In this document: one piece after another, positions 17,663 to 24,588 of the stretch
How positions within the stretch are numbered: the stretch's first letter is position 1
Layout of the letters: every line of letters begins with the position of its first letter
Origin: Acidimicrobiaceae bacterium
GTDB taxonomy: Bacteria; Actinomycetota; Acidimicrobiia; Acidimicrobiales; Aldehydirespiratoraceae
NCBI GenBank assembly: GCA_009842325.1
Contig: VYFQ01000031.1
Coordinates: 62,001 to 126,000, forward strand
DNA: 64,000 nucleotides
Direction: 5' to 3'
Made by a program: the position numbers and the translations under genes
Notes under the pieces: generated by a model
Told to the model about the DNA's origin: nothing
The model's input: only the letters and a program-made list of their open reading frames with translations
Database searches by the model: none

Positions 17663-18340
17663 CTAGCCACCTGACCGGAACATCGCCGGGAGCGGCGAGG
17701 TGAGCAACTCCGGCAGGCGGTGCAGGTATTGATGGCGCGGGACGGCTTGCACGCCGAGGGAGCGCAGGTGCGGCGTCGCCCACTGGACGTCGATCAGCCT
17801 CGGACGGCCGTCGCGCAGGCCGTCGGCCAGGGCCACCAGCGCCACCTTTGAGGCGTCCCGGACCCGGTAGAACATCGACTCGCCCGCGAACAGACCGCCG
17901 ACTGCCACGCCGTAGAGCCCGCCGACCAACTCGCCGTCGCGCCACGTCTCGACGCTGTGAGCGAAGCCTGCGTGGTGGAATCGCAGGTACGCGGCTCGCA
18001 TCTGAGCGTCGATCCAACCATGGGGCCTGGCCGGGTCGGCGCAGCCGTCAACCAGTTCGGCGAAGGCGGTGTCCACCCTGACCTCGAAGCGGCGGCAGGC
18101 CCGGCGCAGCGAGCGGTGGACGATTAGCCCGTCGGGTTCCAGGACGCCGCGTTCAGGCGGGGACCACCACCCGATGCGCCCTCCCGGCTTTATTGGCATG
18201 GGAAACAGGCCGCGGCTGTAGGCGGCCAGCAGGGTGGCCGGCTCGAGGTCGGCGCCGACCGCCACCAGGCCCCCCTCGTCGCTGGATGAGGGATCGGGGA
18301 AGACCCAGCGGCAAGCATCCAGCCTCGCATCGGCGGGCAC
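17663..18340 (-). CDS. aat: Leucyl/phenylalanyl-tRNA--protein transferase
   Basis: 225 residues. It adds Leu or Phe to proteins with N-terminal Arg or Lys, marking them for ClpAP/ClpS degradation. Family motifs in order: FPDPSSSDEGGLVAVGADLEPATLLAAYSRGLFPMP, GGRIGWWSPPERGVLEPDGL, HRSLRRACRRFEV, HAGFAHSVETWRDGELVGGLYGVAVGGLFAGESMFYR, and LIDVQWATPHLRSLGVQAVPRHQYLHRL. The start GTG 18340 is chosen because TACTCT on the minus strand ends 7 nt before it, and because a longer start would overlap the divergent gene. The start gives the usual short N-terminus before WVFPDP. Confidence 0.94.
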   Translation of the reverse strand: MPADARLDACRWVFPDPSSSDEGGLVAVGADLEPATLLAAYSRGLFPMPIKPGGRIGWWSPPERGVLEPDGLIVHRSLRRACRRFEVRVDTAFAELVDGCADPARPHGWIDAQMRAAYLRFHHAGFAHSVETWRDGELVGGLYGVAVGGLFAGESMFYRVRDASKVALVALADGLRDGRPRLIDVQWATPHLRSLGVQAVPRHQYLHRLPELLTSPLPAMFRSGG

Positions 18341-18347
18341 AGGAGAC

Positions 18348-18357
18348 AGAGTAGGTT
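18348..18357. promoter_or_regulatory. Overlapping back-to-back -10 boxes (aat / 18364 gene)
   Basis: On the plus strand TAGGTT (18352-18357) is 6 nt before ATG 18364. On the minus strand TACTCT (18348-18353) is 7 nt before GTG 18340. The two hexamers share the TA at 18352-18353, so only one polymerase can sit there at a time; both transcripts would be leaderless and mutually exclusive per initiation event. Confidence 0.6.
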
Positions 18358-18363
18358 GGAACG

Positions 18364-18879
18364 ATGACCACCGGTGCCCGGGCCGCGGCGCGGGACTTGA
18401 CGGCACCCCCAGCACCCCTGCTTGACGAGGTGGACGAGTGCTGCCGGGCGCTGGCCGCCACCGCGGTGGGCCGGGTGTTCACTGTGCCGGCCGGAGACGC
18501 CGAGGCCGCGCTGCGGTCCGAGAGCCGCAGTGGTGCCCGCTACGACACGGTCCTGTCGTTCATGTGCACCCCTCATGTGGCCTCGCTCGAGGACTACGTC
18601 GCCGCGCTCGAGCAGGTCCTGGCCGACCGGGGATGGATCCTTATGGTGGAGCCGGCGGGGATCGACCGCGGGGTGCTGCACAGGTGGCTGATCACTCGAC
18701 TCCGCCGCCAGCCGCCCCCGCCTCGCGCCAGGGGCGGCGACGTGGTGTCGGCGGTTCGCGCCCGCGGTCTGTTTGTCACCGACATCCACCGCCGCGAGGC
18801 GCGGTCGGTCCCACCGGCGTGGCGTCAGTACGTGGAGTTGAGGGCCCGCCATGCCACGCCTCGGCCCGAGGGGTCATGA
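18364..18879 (+). CDS. Truncated methyltransferase-like protein, unknown function
   Basis: 171 residues. The stretch YDTVLSFMCTPHVASLEDYVAALEQVLADRGWILMVEPAG looks like the second half of a class I SAM methyltransferase (motif II-III: the line 'chosen residue, loop over the acidic end, then a helix and a strand leading to VEP'). The glycine-rich SAM-binding motif I (G-x-G) that should precede it is not present. It is therefore either a degenerate methyltransferase or a binding-only relative. The N-terminus (MTTGARAAARDLTAPPAPLLDEVDECCRALAATAVGRVF) is not recognised. Transcript probably leaderless. The stop overlaps the next start (ATGA), so it is translationally coupled to the S51-like gene. 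Confidence 0.6.
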   Translation: MTTGARAAARDLTAPPAPLLDEVDECCRALAATAVGRVFTVPAGDAEAALRSESRSGARYDTVLSFMCTPHVASLEDYVAALEQVLADRGWILMVEPAGIDRGVLHRWLITRLRRQPPPPRARGGDVVSAVRARGLFVTDIHRREARSVPPAWRQYVELRARHATPRPEGS

Positions 18880-19610
18880 GCCGGGTCATCCTTGCCGGGG
18901 GCCGCGAGCTGGATGCGACCACACCCGCGGGCCGGGCTCTAGCCAGGTGCGGTTCGGTCGCGGTGGTGACGGTGGCAGCTGCTTTCCGGCGCCCCGACGC
19001 GCTGCACTCCCAGATCAAGGCATGGGCCCAGAATCTGTCGCTTGAGCATGCCGTGAGCCGTGAGCGGCGCTCTGACTCGGTGGCCGTCGACTACTCGGTT
19101 GTGAGCGCGGTGCGACGCTCCGACGCACTGGACCCGGAGGTCTACGGACCGATCGCAGAATGTGACGGCGTGCTCGTGCTCGACGGGTCTCCCGCCCATT
19201 TCGTGAGCGCAGTCATGGCGACCCCGCTGCTGGACGCCATCGTCGCCGCTCGGCAGCGGGGCGCCGATGTGGTCTGGTCGGGCGCGGCCGCGGCCGCGGT
19301 ATGCGCCTCCATGGTGGACGACCGCGGTGGCGCGCTCACGGTGGGCCTGGGACTCCATGACGGCATCGTGGTTGCTGCGGGCTGGGAGGGCTGGCCCCGT
19401 GACCGGCGCCGGCGCCTGTGGCGGATGGTCCCGGACCGGCTGCTGTTCATGGCGCTGGAGTCCGGCGCGGCGGTGTGTTCGACGGCCGAGCCAGAGGTGC
19501 TGGCGTCATCGTCCAGCCCCGACGACTGGACCGTGCTCGGCGGGGCCGTCGAGGCCCGCCGGGGCGGCACCGCCGTCACGCTGGAGCATTGGCGGCGCCC
19601 AACGCCCTGA
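18876..19610 (+). CDS. Peptidase S51 / type 1 glutamine amidotransferase-like protein
   Basis: 244 residues. The start MSRVILAGGRELDATTP followed by VAVVTVAAAFRRPDA, a domain with DGVLVLDGSPAHFVSAVMATPLLDAI, then GADVVWSGAAAAAVCASMV and LGLHDGIVVAAGWEGWPRDRRRRLWR resembles the dipeptidase E / cyanophycinase fold, where the GxSAGA-type elbow carries the catalytic serine. Here the elbow reads VVWSGAAAAAVC, so the exact serine nucleophile context is altered and activity is uncertain. It is coupled to the upstream methyltransferase-like gene by an ATGA overlap. Both lie head to head with aat. Confidence 0.6.
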   Translation: MSRVILAGGRELDATTPAGRALARCGSVAVVTVAAAFRRPDALHSQIKAWAQNLSLEHAVSRERRSDSVAVDYSVVSAVRRSDALDPEVYGPIAECDGVLVLDGSPAHFVSAVMATPLLDAIVAARQRGADVVWSGAAAAAVCASMVDDRGGALTVGLGLHDGIVVAAGWEGWPRDRRRRLWRMVPDRLLFMALESGAAVCSTAEPEVLASSSSPDDWTVLGGAVEARRGGTAVTLEHWRRPTP

Positions 19611-19628
19611 ACGGCACCCGGTGCCAGA

Positions 19629-19737
19629 AATCTCGGTTTGGTTCTGCGGAAATACCACCCATAACCACACCGAGATTCTGCTGCCGGGGATCTCGGGTTG
19701 GTTTCGTGGATATACCACCCATAACCACACCGAGATT
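19629..19737. repeat. Two tandem 60-bp hairpin repeats between convergent genes
   Basis: Two copies with an exact 60-bp period (19629-19677 and 19689-19737). Each begins ATCTCGG and ends ACCACACCGAGATT, so each folds on itself with a 15-bp near-perfect stem (AATCTCGGTxTGGTT against AACCACACCGAGATT) and a loop holding ACCACCCAT. The right halves are identical for 27 bp while the left halves differ at several sites. The pair lies between the stops of two convergent genes and may terminate transcription from both sides, or be a REP-like element. Confidence 0.85.
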
Positions 19738-19772
19738 CCTGATGCGGCCTGCGGCGCCGCGCTGAGACTTGC

Positions 19773-20621
19773 TCAGGTCTCCTCGATGGTCACCGAGTGG
19801 ACCGTGACGTCGCGCGACGGTGCCCCGCCCAGCGCCCCGCCCGGCTCGTGGAGGCCGATTATCGACTGGGCCACGGCCAGTCCGGCGTCATCGGTCTGGC
19901 CGAATACCACGTAGGTGCCCTGGCCGTCCAGCCTGGACGCGTTGGGGCCGGTGGTCAGGAAGAACTGCGCGCTGGCCGAGTTGGGCCCGGCTGATCGGGC
20001 CATGACGAGCTGGCCCGGCTGGTAGCGGTATGGCCCGGTGAGATTGCCGGTGTCGGGGTCGAGGTCGAAGGCGGGCTCGTCGGGGATCGTGTACCCGGGA
20101 CCGGGATCCCGGTTGTCGTTGGTGTGGGGCGAGCCGCCTTGGATGATGTCGATGGACGGGTCGGTGCGGAACAGCAGGGTGCCGTCGTAGTAGCCCCAGC
20201 GGGCCAGGGTCACGAAGTTGTTGACGGTCAGCGGAGTATCCGACGCGGTCAGCTCGAAGCGCATCTCGCCCTCGCTGGTATCGAAGATGGCGACATAGCG
20301 AGCCTGGGGGTCGATGCACATGGGCTGGGGGCCGTCGAAGTCGATCACGCGCCGACTCGATCCGTCGACGGCCGGACACACTGCCGCCGCCGGCTCGGCG
20401 GCTGGTTCGGCGGCTGGTTCGGGCTCGGGCTCGGGCTCGGACTCGGAGTTGTTGCGCTGCTGTAGGAATCCGAGCACGGCGAGCGCGGCCGCGACCGCTA
20501 CCGCCGCCATACCGATGAGCTTGACGCGCCGGCGTGTGGCGTACTGCTTGGCGGCGGCCTCGTCGGCGGCCAGGCGCAGGCGCCGGTTCTCGCGCTGGCG
20601 CTCCCGCTTCGCCGTGCTCAT
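19773..20621 (-). CDS. Membrane-anchored peptidylprolyl isomerase (cyclophilin)
   Basis: 282 residues. A charged N-terminus (MSTAKRERQRENRRLRLAADEAAAKQYATRRRVKL) leads to one membrane helix (about residues 37-57), then a Glu/Pro/Ala linker (EPEPEPEPAAEPAAEPAAAV). The cyclophilin domain follows: VNNFVTLARWGYYDGTLLFRTDPSIDIIQGGSPHTNDNRDPGPGYTIPDE, then LVMARSAGPNSASAQFFLTTG and GTYVVFGQTDDAGLAVAQSI. It should speed proline cis-trans folding outside the membrane. The usual catalytic arginine lies in the FRTDPS region. It follows the 57-residue membrane protein by 14 nt and is probably cotranscribed with it. Confidence 0.88.
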   Translation of the reverse strand: MSTAKRERQRENRRLRLAADEAAAKQYATRRRVKLIGMAAVAVAAALAVLGFLQQRNNSESEPEPEPEPAAEPAAEPAAAVCPAVDGSSRRVIDFDGPQPMCIDPQARYVAIFDTSEGEMRFELTASDTPLTVNNFVTLARWGYYDGTLLFRTDPSIDIIQGGSPHTNDNRDPGPGYTIPDEPAFDLDPDTGNLTGPYRYQPGQLVMARSAGPNSASAQFFLTTGPNASRLDGQGTYVVFGQTDDAGLAVAQSIIGLHEPGGALGGAPSRDVTVHSVTIEET

Positions 20622-20635
20622 GAGCCGCGGCGCCC

Positions 20636-20809
20636 CTAGGCCAGGAGGCCCACGGCCAGTGAAGCCACCATCATCGTCACCACCAGCACCGCCACCACCG
20701 CGACTAAGCGGCGCTGCCGGTCCCGGCGGGAGCTGGTGCGCTGCCCGCTACCGGTCGACTGCCTGGCGGCCCGGACCCGACGCTTTCGTAGATCGCTCTG
20801 GGACGGCAC
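20636..20809 (-). CDS. Small basic single-pass membrane protein
   Basis: 57 residues from GTG 20809: a strongly basic first half (MPSQSDLRKRRVRAARQSTG and RRDRQRRL) and one hydrophobic helix (VAVVAVLVVTMMVASLAVGLL) at the end. TAGGGT (20816-20821 complement) is 6 nt before the GTG, the same leaderless spacing as at verified-looking genes nearby, which supports it being real. It precedes the cyclophilin gene by 14 nt. By layout it is an N-in anchored peptide; function unknown. It may be a cell-envelope or secretion helper. Confidence 0.6.
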   Translation of the reverse strand: MPSQSDLRKRRVRAARQSTGSGQRTSSRRDRQRRLVAVVAVLVVTMMVASLAVGLLA

Positions 20810-20885
20810 CGCCCAACCCTACATCTCCACCCGGGTCGGGGCTCTTGATGCGGCGTGCCGAGCGTCGGGCGCGTAGCGTTGCGCG

Positions 20886-21428
20886 ATGCCGTCCCGTCGC
20901 CGCCGCGCGCCCGGAAGGCTGTTGGGCGCCTTGCTCGCAGTCGCCGGTGCGGCCGCAGTCGCCTCAGCCTGCGCCGACACCGCCGACGGTCCGCTGGTGA
21001 GCGAGGAGGCCGTCTCCGAGGAGGTCGTGACCACCACCACCGCCCCGCCGGAGCCTCCTCGCTCCGAGGGAACGGCCAAGGTCGGCGACATCCAGTACGA
21101 GTTCGCCGTCACCTGCCATGACCGCGGCGCCGGTGACGTGGTGGTACTAGGGGCGGGCGACGATCCCGTTTCCGGGAATCCGGTGGAGCTGTACCTGGAG
21201 GCCTCGTTCGTCGATCCGTACATCGGCCTTCGCCTAGCGGACGGGACGCTCATCGAGCCGTCGCTGGAGAGCCCGCTGGACCTGTACCTGCAGGACGATG
21301 TGATCCGCGCCTCTGCGATTCGCTTCGTGCGGGATCTGAACCTGGAGACGGGCGAGGCCACCGAGGTCGGCTTCGGGGAGTTCGAGATCCACTGCTACAG
21401 CTACGAGCGCGAGCCGCCTTCTGGTTAG
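20886..21428 (+). CDS. Secreted lipoprotein, unknown function
   Basis: 180 residues. Signal peptide MPSRRRRAPGRLLGALLAVAGAAAVASAC with lipobox ASAC (Cys at about residue 29). A Thr/Pro linker (VVTTTTAPPEPPRSEG) is followed by about 130 residues with strands (KVGDIQYEFAVTCHDRGAGDVVVLGAG, GNPVELYLEASFVDPYIGLRLADG). Two cysteines (CHDRG and IHCYSYE) could form a disulfide. No known family recognised with certainty. TAGCGT (20874-20879) lies 6 nt before the ATG. Its stop overlaps the convergent gene by 4 nt. Confidence 0.72.
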   Translation: MPSRRRRAPGRLLGALLAVAGAAAVASACADTADGPLVSEEAVSEEVVTTTTAPPEPPRSEGTAKVGDIQYEFAVTCHDRGAGDVVVLGAGDDPVSGNPVELYLEASFVDPYIGLRLADGTLIEPSLESPLDLYLQDDVIRASAIRFVRDLNLETGEATEVGFGEFEIHCYSYEREPPSG

Positions 21429-22297
21429 GACGTCTCGCAGCCGGTGTCCAGCATCACCATGGGCAGGCGCCCGGACTTGAAAGCCCGCACGGCTCCCTCG
21501 GAGATGTTGAAGACCACCCGGTAGTCCTGGTCTCCCGCGTCCCGCGGCACGAAGACCAGATCGACGGTGCCGTCGACCCGGACCTCCCGCTCGATCCTGT
21601 CGCCGAAGAGATCGGTGACCATGCTCTCGGGAGACCCGACGCCCACGCCGGAGCGGGTTGTGATCGGCCCGCTGTTGATGTCCACTCGCTCGATGGTGCC
21701 CGAGTGCACCAGGAAGACGATCCCATCGGGAGCGTCGTGGGGGACGACGTGATAGCAGGCGCCCGTCGGTCCCGCGGGTACCAGCACCGTCCCCGCGGCT
21801 TGCTGGGCCGCGGCGACCGTCATCCCGAAGTGGACCTCGTCGAGGCCGACGGTCGAGACAGTGGACCGGTTGCTGAGCGTCGGCGGGCCGAATTGCTCCG
21901 GGTTGTCCGGTGGCACGGTCGTGATCGTCGTCGTGGTGGCCTGGACCGTGGTCGTAGTGGATGTAGTCGCGGAGGTTGAGGTCGTGGTCGACCCGTCCTC
22001 AGTGCTCCCGTCGTCGGCGCTTCCGCTCTCCACGGCGTTCTCGGCACTCCCGTCGTCGTCATCATCGGCGGCGGGCGCCTCGTCCGTTTCGTTGTCTTGG
22101 CTCAGCTCCTCGGTCTCGTCCGCGGCCGGAGCATCACCGTCGTCTCCAGTGTCTCGGCCGAGCCACCAGATCACGCCGCCCACGACGACGATCACCAACG
22201 CGACGGCTACGAGTATCGGCACCCACCTCGGGCTGCGCCTCTCGGCGGCACCGGGCCAGAACGGACCTTGGTCCTGAGGTTCCGGGTTCCACTCCAC
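21425..22297 (-). CDS. Membrane-anchored protein with acidic Thr-rich stalk, unknown function
   Basis: 290 residues. About 25 cytoplasmic residues rich in Pro/Trp (MEWNPEPQDQGPFWPG) precede one membrane helix (VPILVAVALVIVVVGGVIWWL). A stalk of Asp/Glu then Ser/Thr (TTTSTSATTSTTTTVQATTTT) follows, then a domain of about 150 residues (TVSTVGLDEVHFGMTVAAAQQAAG, GVGVGSPESMVTDLFG) ending in a Cys (LDTGCETS). The domain contains the repeated pattern 'strand then FGM/PESMV helix' seen in small adhesion or inhibitor-like modules, but no family can be named. GTG 22297 is 8 nt after TACCCT. Confidence 0.68.
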   Translation of the reverse strand: MEWNPEPQDQGPFWPGAAERRSPRWVPILVAVALVIVVVGGVIWWLGRDTGDDGDAPAADETEELSQDNETDEAPAADDDDDGSAENAVESGSADDGSTEDGSTTTSTSATTSTTTTVQATTTTITTVPPDNPEQFGPPTLSNRSTVSTVGLDEVHFGMTVAAAQQAAGTVLVPAGPTGACYHVVPHDAPDGIVFLVHSGTIERVDINSGPITTRSGVGVGSPESMVTDLFGDRIEREVRVDGTVDLVFVPRDAGDQDYRVVFNISEGAVRAFKSGRLPMVMLDTGCETS

Positions 22298-22337
22298 GCC
22301 AGTGGAGGGTACCGCTAGCCATACAGGTTCCGGCCGG

Positions 22338-22410
22338 TGGGCCGCCCGGGGCTCGAACCCGGCACCTTGAGATTAAAAGTCTCCTGCTCTACCCGATGAG
22401 CTAGCGGCCC
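22338..22410 (-). tRNA. tRNA-Lys, anticodon TTT
   Basis: Minus-strand cloverleaf. Acceptor strands are GGGCCGC and GCGGCCC with A as discriminator, the anticodon loop is CTTTTAA giving anticodon TTT (AAA/AAG lysine), the D-arm carries GAGCA, and the T-arm reads GGGTTCGAGCCC. Length 73 nt; CCA not encoded. Confidence 0.95.
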
Positions 22411-22449
22411 ACCCCTATTCTGGCAGCGGCCACGACGCTTTGGATCGGC

Positions 22450-22821
22450 TTAGATTGGATCGCCGGTGTAGCGGTGAGCTTCGAGGTCGGCGAGGTTGGC
22501 CCACTCAAGCGTGCGGGCGTGGGTCGCTTCCAGAACGACCTGGGGCGCGGCCCCGGCCGCGTGCGCCTCTGCCCAGCGGGGCGCACATAGGCACCAGTGG
22601 TCGCCCGGCGCCAGCCCGTCGAAGCCGATGGCCGGCTGCGGGGTGGAGAGGTCGTTGCCTGCGGCCCTAGAGAACTCAAGGAACTCGGCGGTCATCACGG
22701 CGCAGACAGTGTGCACCCCGTAGTCGCCGGAGTCGGTATTGCAGCAGCCGTCGCGGAACCAGCCGGTCAGCGGGTCGAAGGAGCACGGCTGAAGCTCCTC
22801 ACCGAGCACGTTGCGGGCCAT
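22450..22821 (-). CDS. DUF2237-family protein
   Basis: 123 residues. It contains the family's typical sequence MARNVLGEELQPCSFDPLTGWFRDGCCNT...DYGVHTVCAVMTAEFLEFSRAAGNDLSTPQP, then GDHWCLCAPRWAEA and LEWANLADLEAHRY. The several conserved cysteines (CCNT, HTVCAV, WCLCAP) suggest a metal or redox site. Members are found in many bacteria, but a function has not been firmly established. Start ATG 22821 with GGAGACC just upstream. A tRNA-Lys follows it on the same strand. Confidence 0.8.
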   Translation of the reverse strand: MARNVLGEELQPCSFDPLTGWFRDGCCNTDSGDYGVHTVCAVMTAEFLEFSRAAGNDLSTPQPAIGFDGLAPGDHWCLCAPRWAEAHAAGAAPQVVLEATHARTLEWANLADLEAHRYTGDPI

Positions 22822-22875
22822 GGTCTCCAGTCTCTCAGATCTCGCCCGTTGGCGCGAACCCGTTACTCTCAACGC

Positions 22876-23094
22876 ATGAGCGAGACAGGCGGGGCCCTCC
22901 CCCCGGAGGGTCAAGGCATGGACGAGGCGAGCGACAACCTGCCTCCGGACTCTGAAACCGATCGCCAGACGGCCCAACTCGAGGGCATCGAGCGAGATCT
23001 GGACACTGTGGATGCCGCTCTCGCCGCGCTCGACTCCGATGATCTCGAGAGGGCGGAAGCACTGGCAGCCGAACTCGAGGAGTCAGCTGGCTAG
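22876..23094 (+). CDS. Small acidic helical protein, unknown function
   Basis: 72 residues, strongly acidic. The first 35 residues are low-complexity (MSETGGALPPEGQGMDEASDN), and the rest is one amphipathic helix pair (LEGIERDLDTVDAALAALDSDDLERAEALAAELEE). The helix recalls the coiled-coil start of TraR/DksA proteins, but no zinc finger follows. TACTCT (22864-22869) is 6 nt before the ATG, giving a leaderless mRNA. It overlaps the 3' end of the convergent metallopeptidase gene by 12 nt. Confidence 0.6.
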   Translation: MSETGGALPPEGQGMDEASDNLPPDSETDRQTAQLEGIERDLDTVDAALAALDSDDLERAEALAAELEESAG

Positions 23095-23649
23095 CGCCTC
23101 CTCCGACATCGACGCGGTGCCGCCGATGTCGCTCAGAGCCAACAGGTACCCTTCGGCCCTCTCCGCGTAGGGGTTGCGGTTCACGATCGCCTGGAACTCG
23201 GGTGAGTGCTCGGCGACCACCAGATGGGCCAACTCGTGGATGATCACATGGTCGAGCACCCAGGGCGGTGCGTCGGCCAGTCGACTTGAGATGCGGATGT
23301 CACCGCTGCTGATCGAGCAGGAGCCCCAGCGCAGGCGCTGCCGGGACGACCATTTGATCGAGCGCGGCTCGGGAAGGCCGAAGCGGGCTGCGAGCTCGCG
23401 AGCTCTGGGCTCCAGCGGCAGATGGCCGCACCGCCACTTCTCCTCGAAGCGAGCCAAGACCTTGCTCACCAGAGCCTGCTCCTCCTCCTTCGTGGTCCAG
23501 CCTGGGACCCGGACGACCAGCACGCCGTCGGACATGCGAGCCGACACTGTCTTGTTGCGTTTGGGACTGCGGATCACGCGCACGGGCGGGAGATTCCGGG
23601 GTGCGGGCGCCTTCTCGGCGCCGTCGAGAGGTGTGCCGTTGGTGCTCAT
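23083..23649 (-). CDS. DUF45 / YgjP-type metal-dependent hydrolase
   Basis: 188 residues. The zinc motif HELAH is at residues 138-142 with a third ligand H148 in VVAEHSPEF. The rest matches YgjP/SprT-like proteins: RKNKTVSARMSDGVLVVRVPG, then WSSRQRLRWGSCSISSGDIRISSRLADAPPWVLDHVIIHEL. No natural substrate is proven for this family. ATG 23649 overlaps the stop of the preceding phosphatase gene by 4 nt (ATGA), so it is the second gene of that pair and translationally coupled. Confidence 0.88.
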   Translation of the reverse strand: MSTNGTPLDGAEKAPAPRNLPPVRVIRSPKRNKTVSARMSDGVLVVRVPGWTTKEEEQALVSKVLARFEEKWRCGHLPLEPRARELAARFGLPEPRSIKWSSRQRLRWGSCSISSGDIRISSRLADAPPWVLDHVIIHELAHLVVAEHSPEFQAIVNRNPYAERAEGYLLALSDIGGTASMSEEALAS

Positions 23650-24248
23650 CGTCGCTCCGGGGTGGCAGTGGGCCTGAGGCACGCACCGCTGCCGGTGAGC
23701 GCGATTCGCTCCTGCAAGCGCACCTCGCCCGACTGCACCAGGATCCGGCGACCGCCGAGGTTGCCGATGCGCTTGAAGGCGACACCGAAATGTCGTTCAA
23801 GTGTATAGATTACACCGGCATGTGACACTACAAGCACGTCGCCCGACGGGACTCGGGCGGCGATGCGGTGGGCGGCATCGAATACACGCTTGATCAACGA
23901 TGCGTCACTCTCCCAGCCGGGTGGATAGTTCCCTGCGGCCAGATCGCCGGGGAAGTCGCGCTCGATCTGTTCGGTGGTGAGCCCCTGCCAAAGGCCGACG
24001 CTGCGCTCGCGCCATCCCGGATCAGAGGTCACCGGCCCGGTGCCGAGCGACTCGGCGATGATTTCGGCAGTCTCGCGAGCTCGGTCAAGATCGCTGGAGA
24101 CGACGCACTCGACATCGTCCAGGTCGGCGGCTGCGGCCCGCGCCTGAGTCGCGCCCGCGACCGACAGCGGAGGGTTGGCGTGGCCCTGCCAGCGGCCGTC
24201 CAGGTTCCAGACGGACTCGGCGTGACGGACGACGAGGAGATTGACCAT
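23646..24248 (-). CDS. Histidine phosphatase (phosphoglycerate mutase-like) family protein
   Basis: 200 residues. The RHAE box (residues 8-11, catalytic H9), then GRWQGHANPPLSVAGATQA, CVVSSDLDRARETAEIIAE, ERSVGLWQGLTTEQIE and the second catalytic histidine in VLVVSHAGVIYTL. It is a cytoplasmic phosphatase or mutase; members with this short size usually act on small phosphate esters. It begins the two-gene unit with the DUF45 hydrolase. No Shine-Dalgarno sequence is clear before ATG 24248, and an in-frame upstream ATG is possible. Confidence 0.88.
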   Translation of the reverse strand: MVNLLVVRHAESVWNLDGRWQGHANPPLSVAGATQARAAAADLDDVECVVSSDLDRARETAEIIAESLGTGPVTSDPGWRERSVGLWQGLTTEQIERDFPGDLAAGNYPPGWESDASLIKRVFDAAHRIAARVPSGDVLVVSHAGVIYTLERHFGVAFKRIGNLGGRRILVQSGEVRLQERIALTGSGACLRPTATPERR

Positions 24249-24321
24249 GATCGCGAGCGACCGTAACCCGACGGCATCAGCAGGCCGCGGATGCTCACAA
24301 GCTCTGGCTACCATGGCGCCC

Positions 24322-24558
24322 GTGGCGCGTCTGCGGCTGTTCGCATCGGCTCGGGAGGCGGCCGGGACCGGTCGTGACAGGGTGCCCGGTGCCACGGTGC
24401 GGGAGGTCTTGGAAGAGGCCTGTGACCGCTATGGCCATGACTTTGCCGGACTGCTGGAGACGTGTCAGGTGTGGTGCAACGGCGAGCCGACCGCGCCCAA
24501 CGCACCGGTAGGAGACGACGACGAGATCGCAGTGCTGCCTCCGGTCTCGGGGGGCTAG
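24322..24558 (+). CDS. MoaD/ThiS-family sulfur carrier protein
   Basis: 78 residues ending in Gly-Gly, the C-terminus that is adenylated and thiocarboxylated in ubiquitin-like sulfur carriers (molybdopterin or thiamine-type synthesis). The beta-grasp signs are VARLRLFASAREAAGTGRDRVPGATVREVLEEACDRY, then QVWCNGEPTAPNAPVGDDDEIAVLPPVSGG. Start: TACCAT (24309-24314) is 7 nt before GTG 24322. The ATG at 24313 lies inside that box, so GTG 24322 is preferred for a leaderless mRNA. The partner activating enzyme is not in the window. Confidence 0.85.
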   Translation: MARLRLFASAREAAGTGRDRVPGATVREVLEEACDRYGHDFAGLLETCQVWCNGEPTAPNAPVGDDDEIAVLPPVSGG

Positions 24559-24588
24559 CCACCAGCGGGGGAGTATCCTCCATCGTTC

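Noticed and set aside
19506..19730. Small minus-strand frame with repeated WLWVVYPRNQPEIPG-like sequence
   Set aside because: It is only the translation of the 60-bp hairpin repeat; no start signal or family supports a gene.
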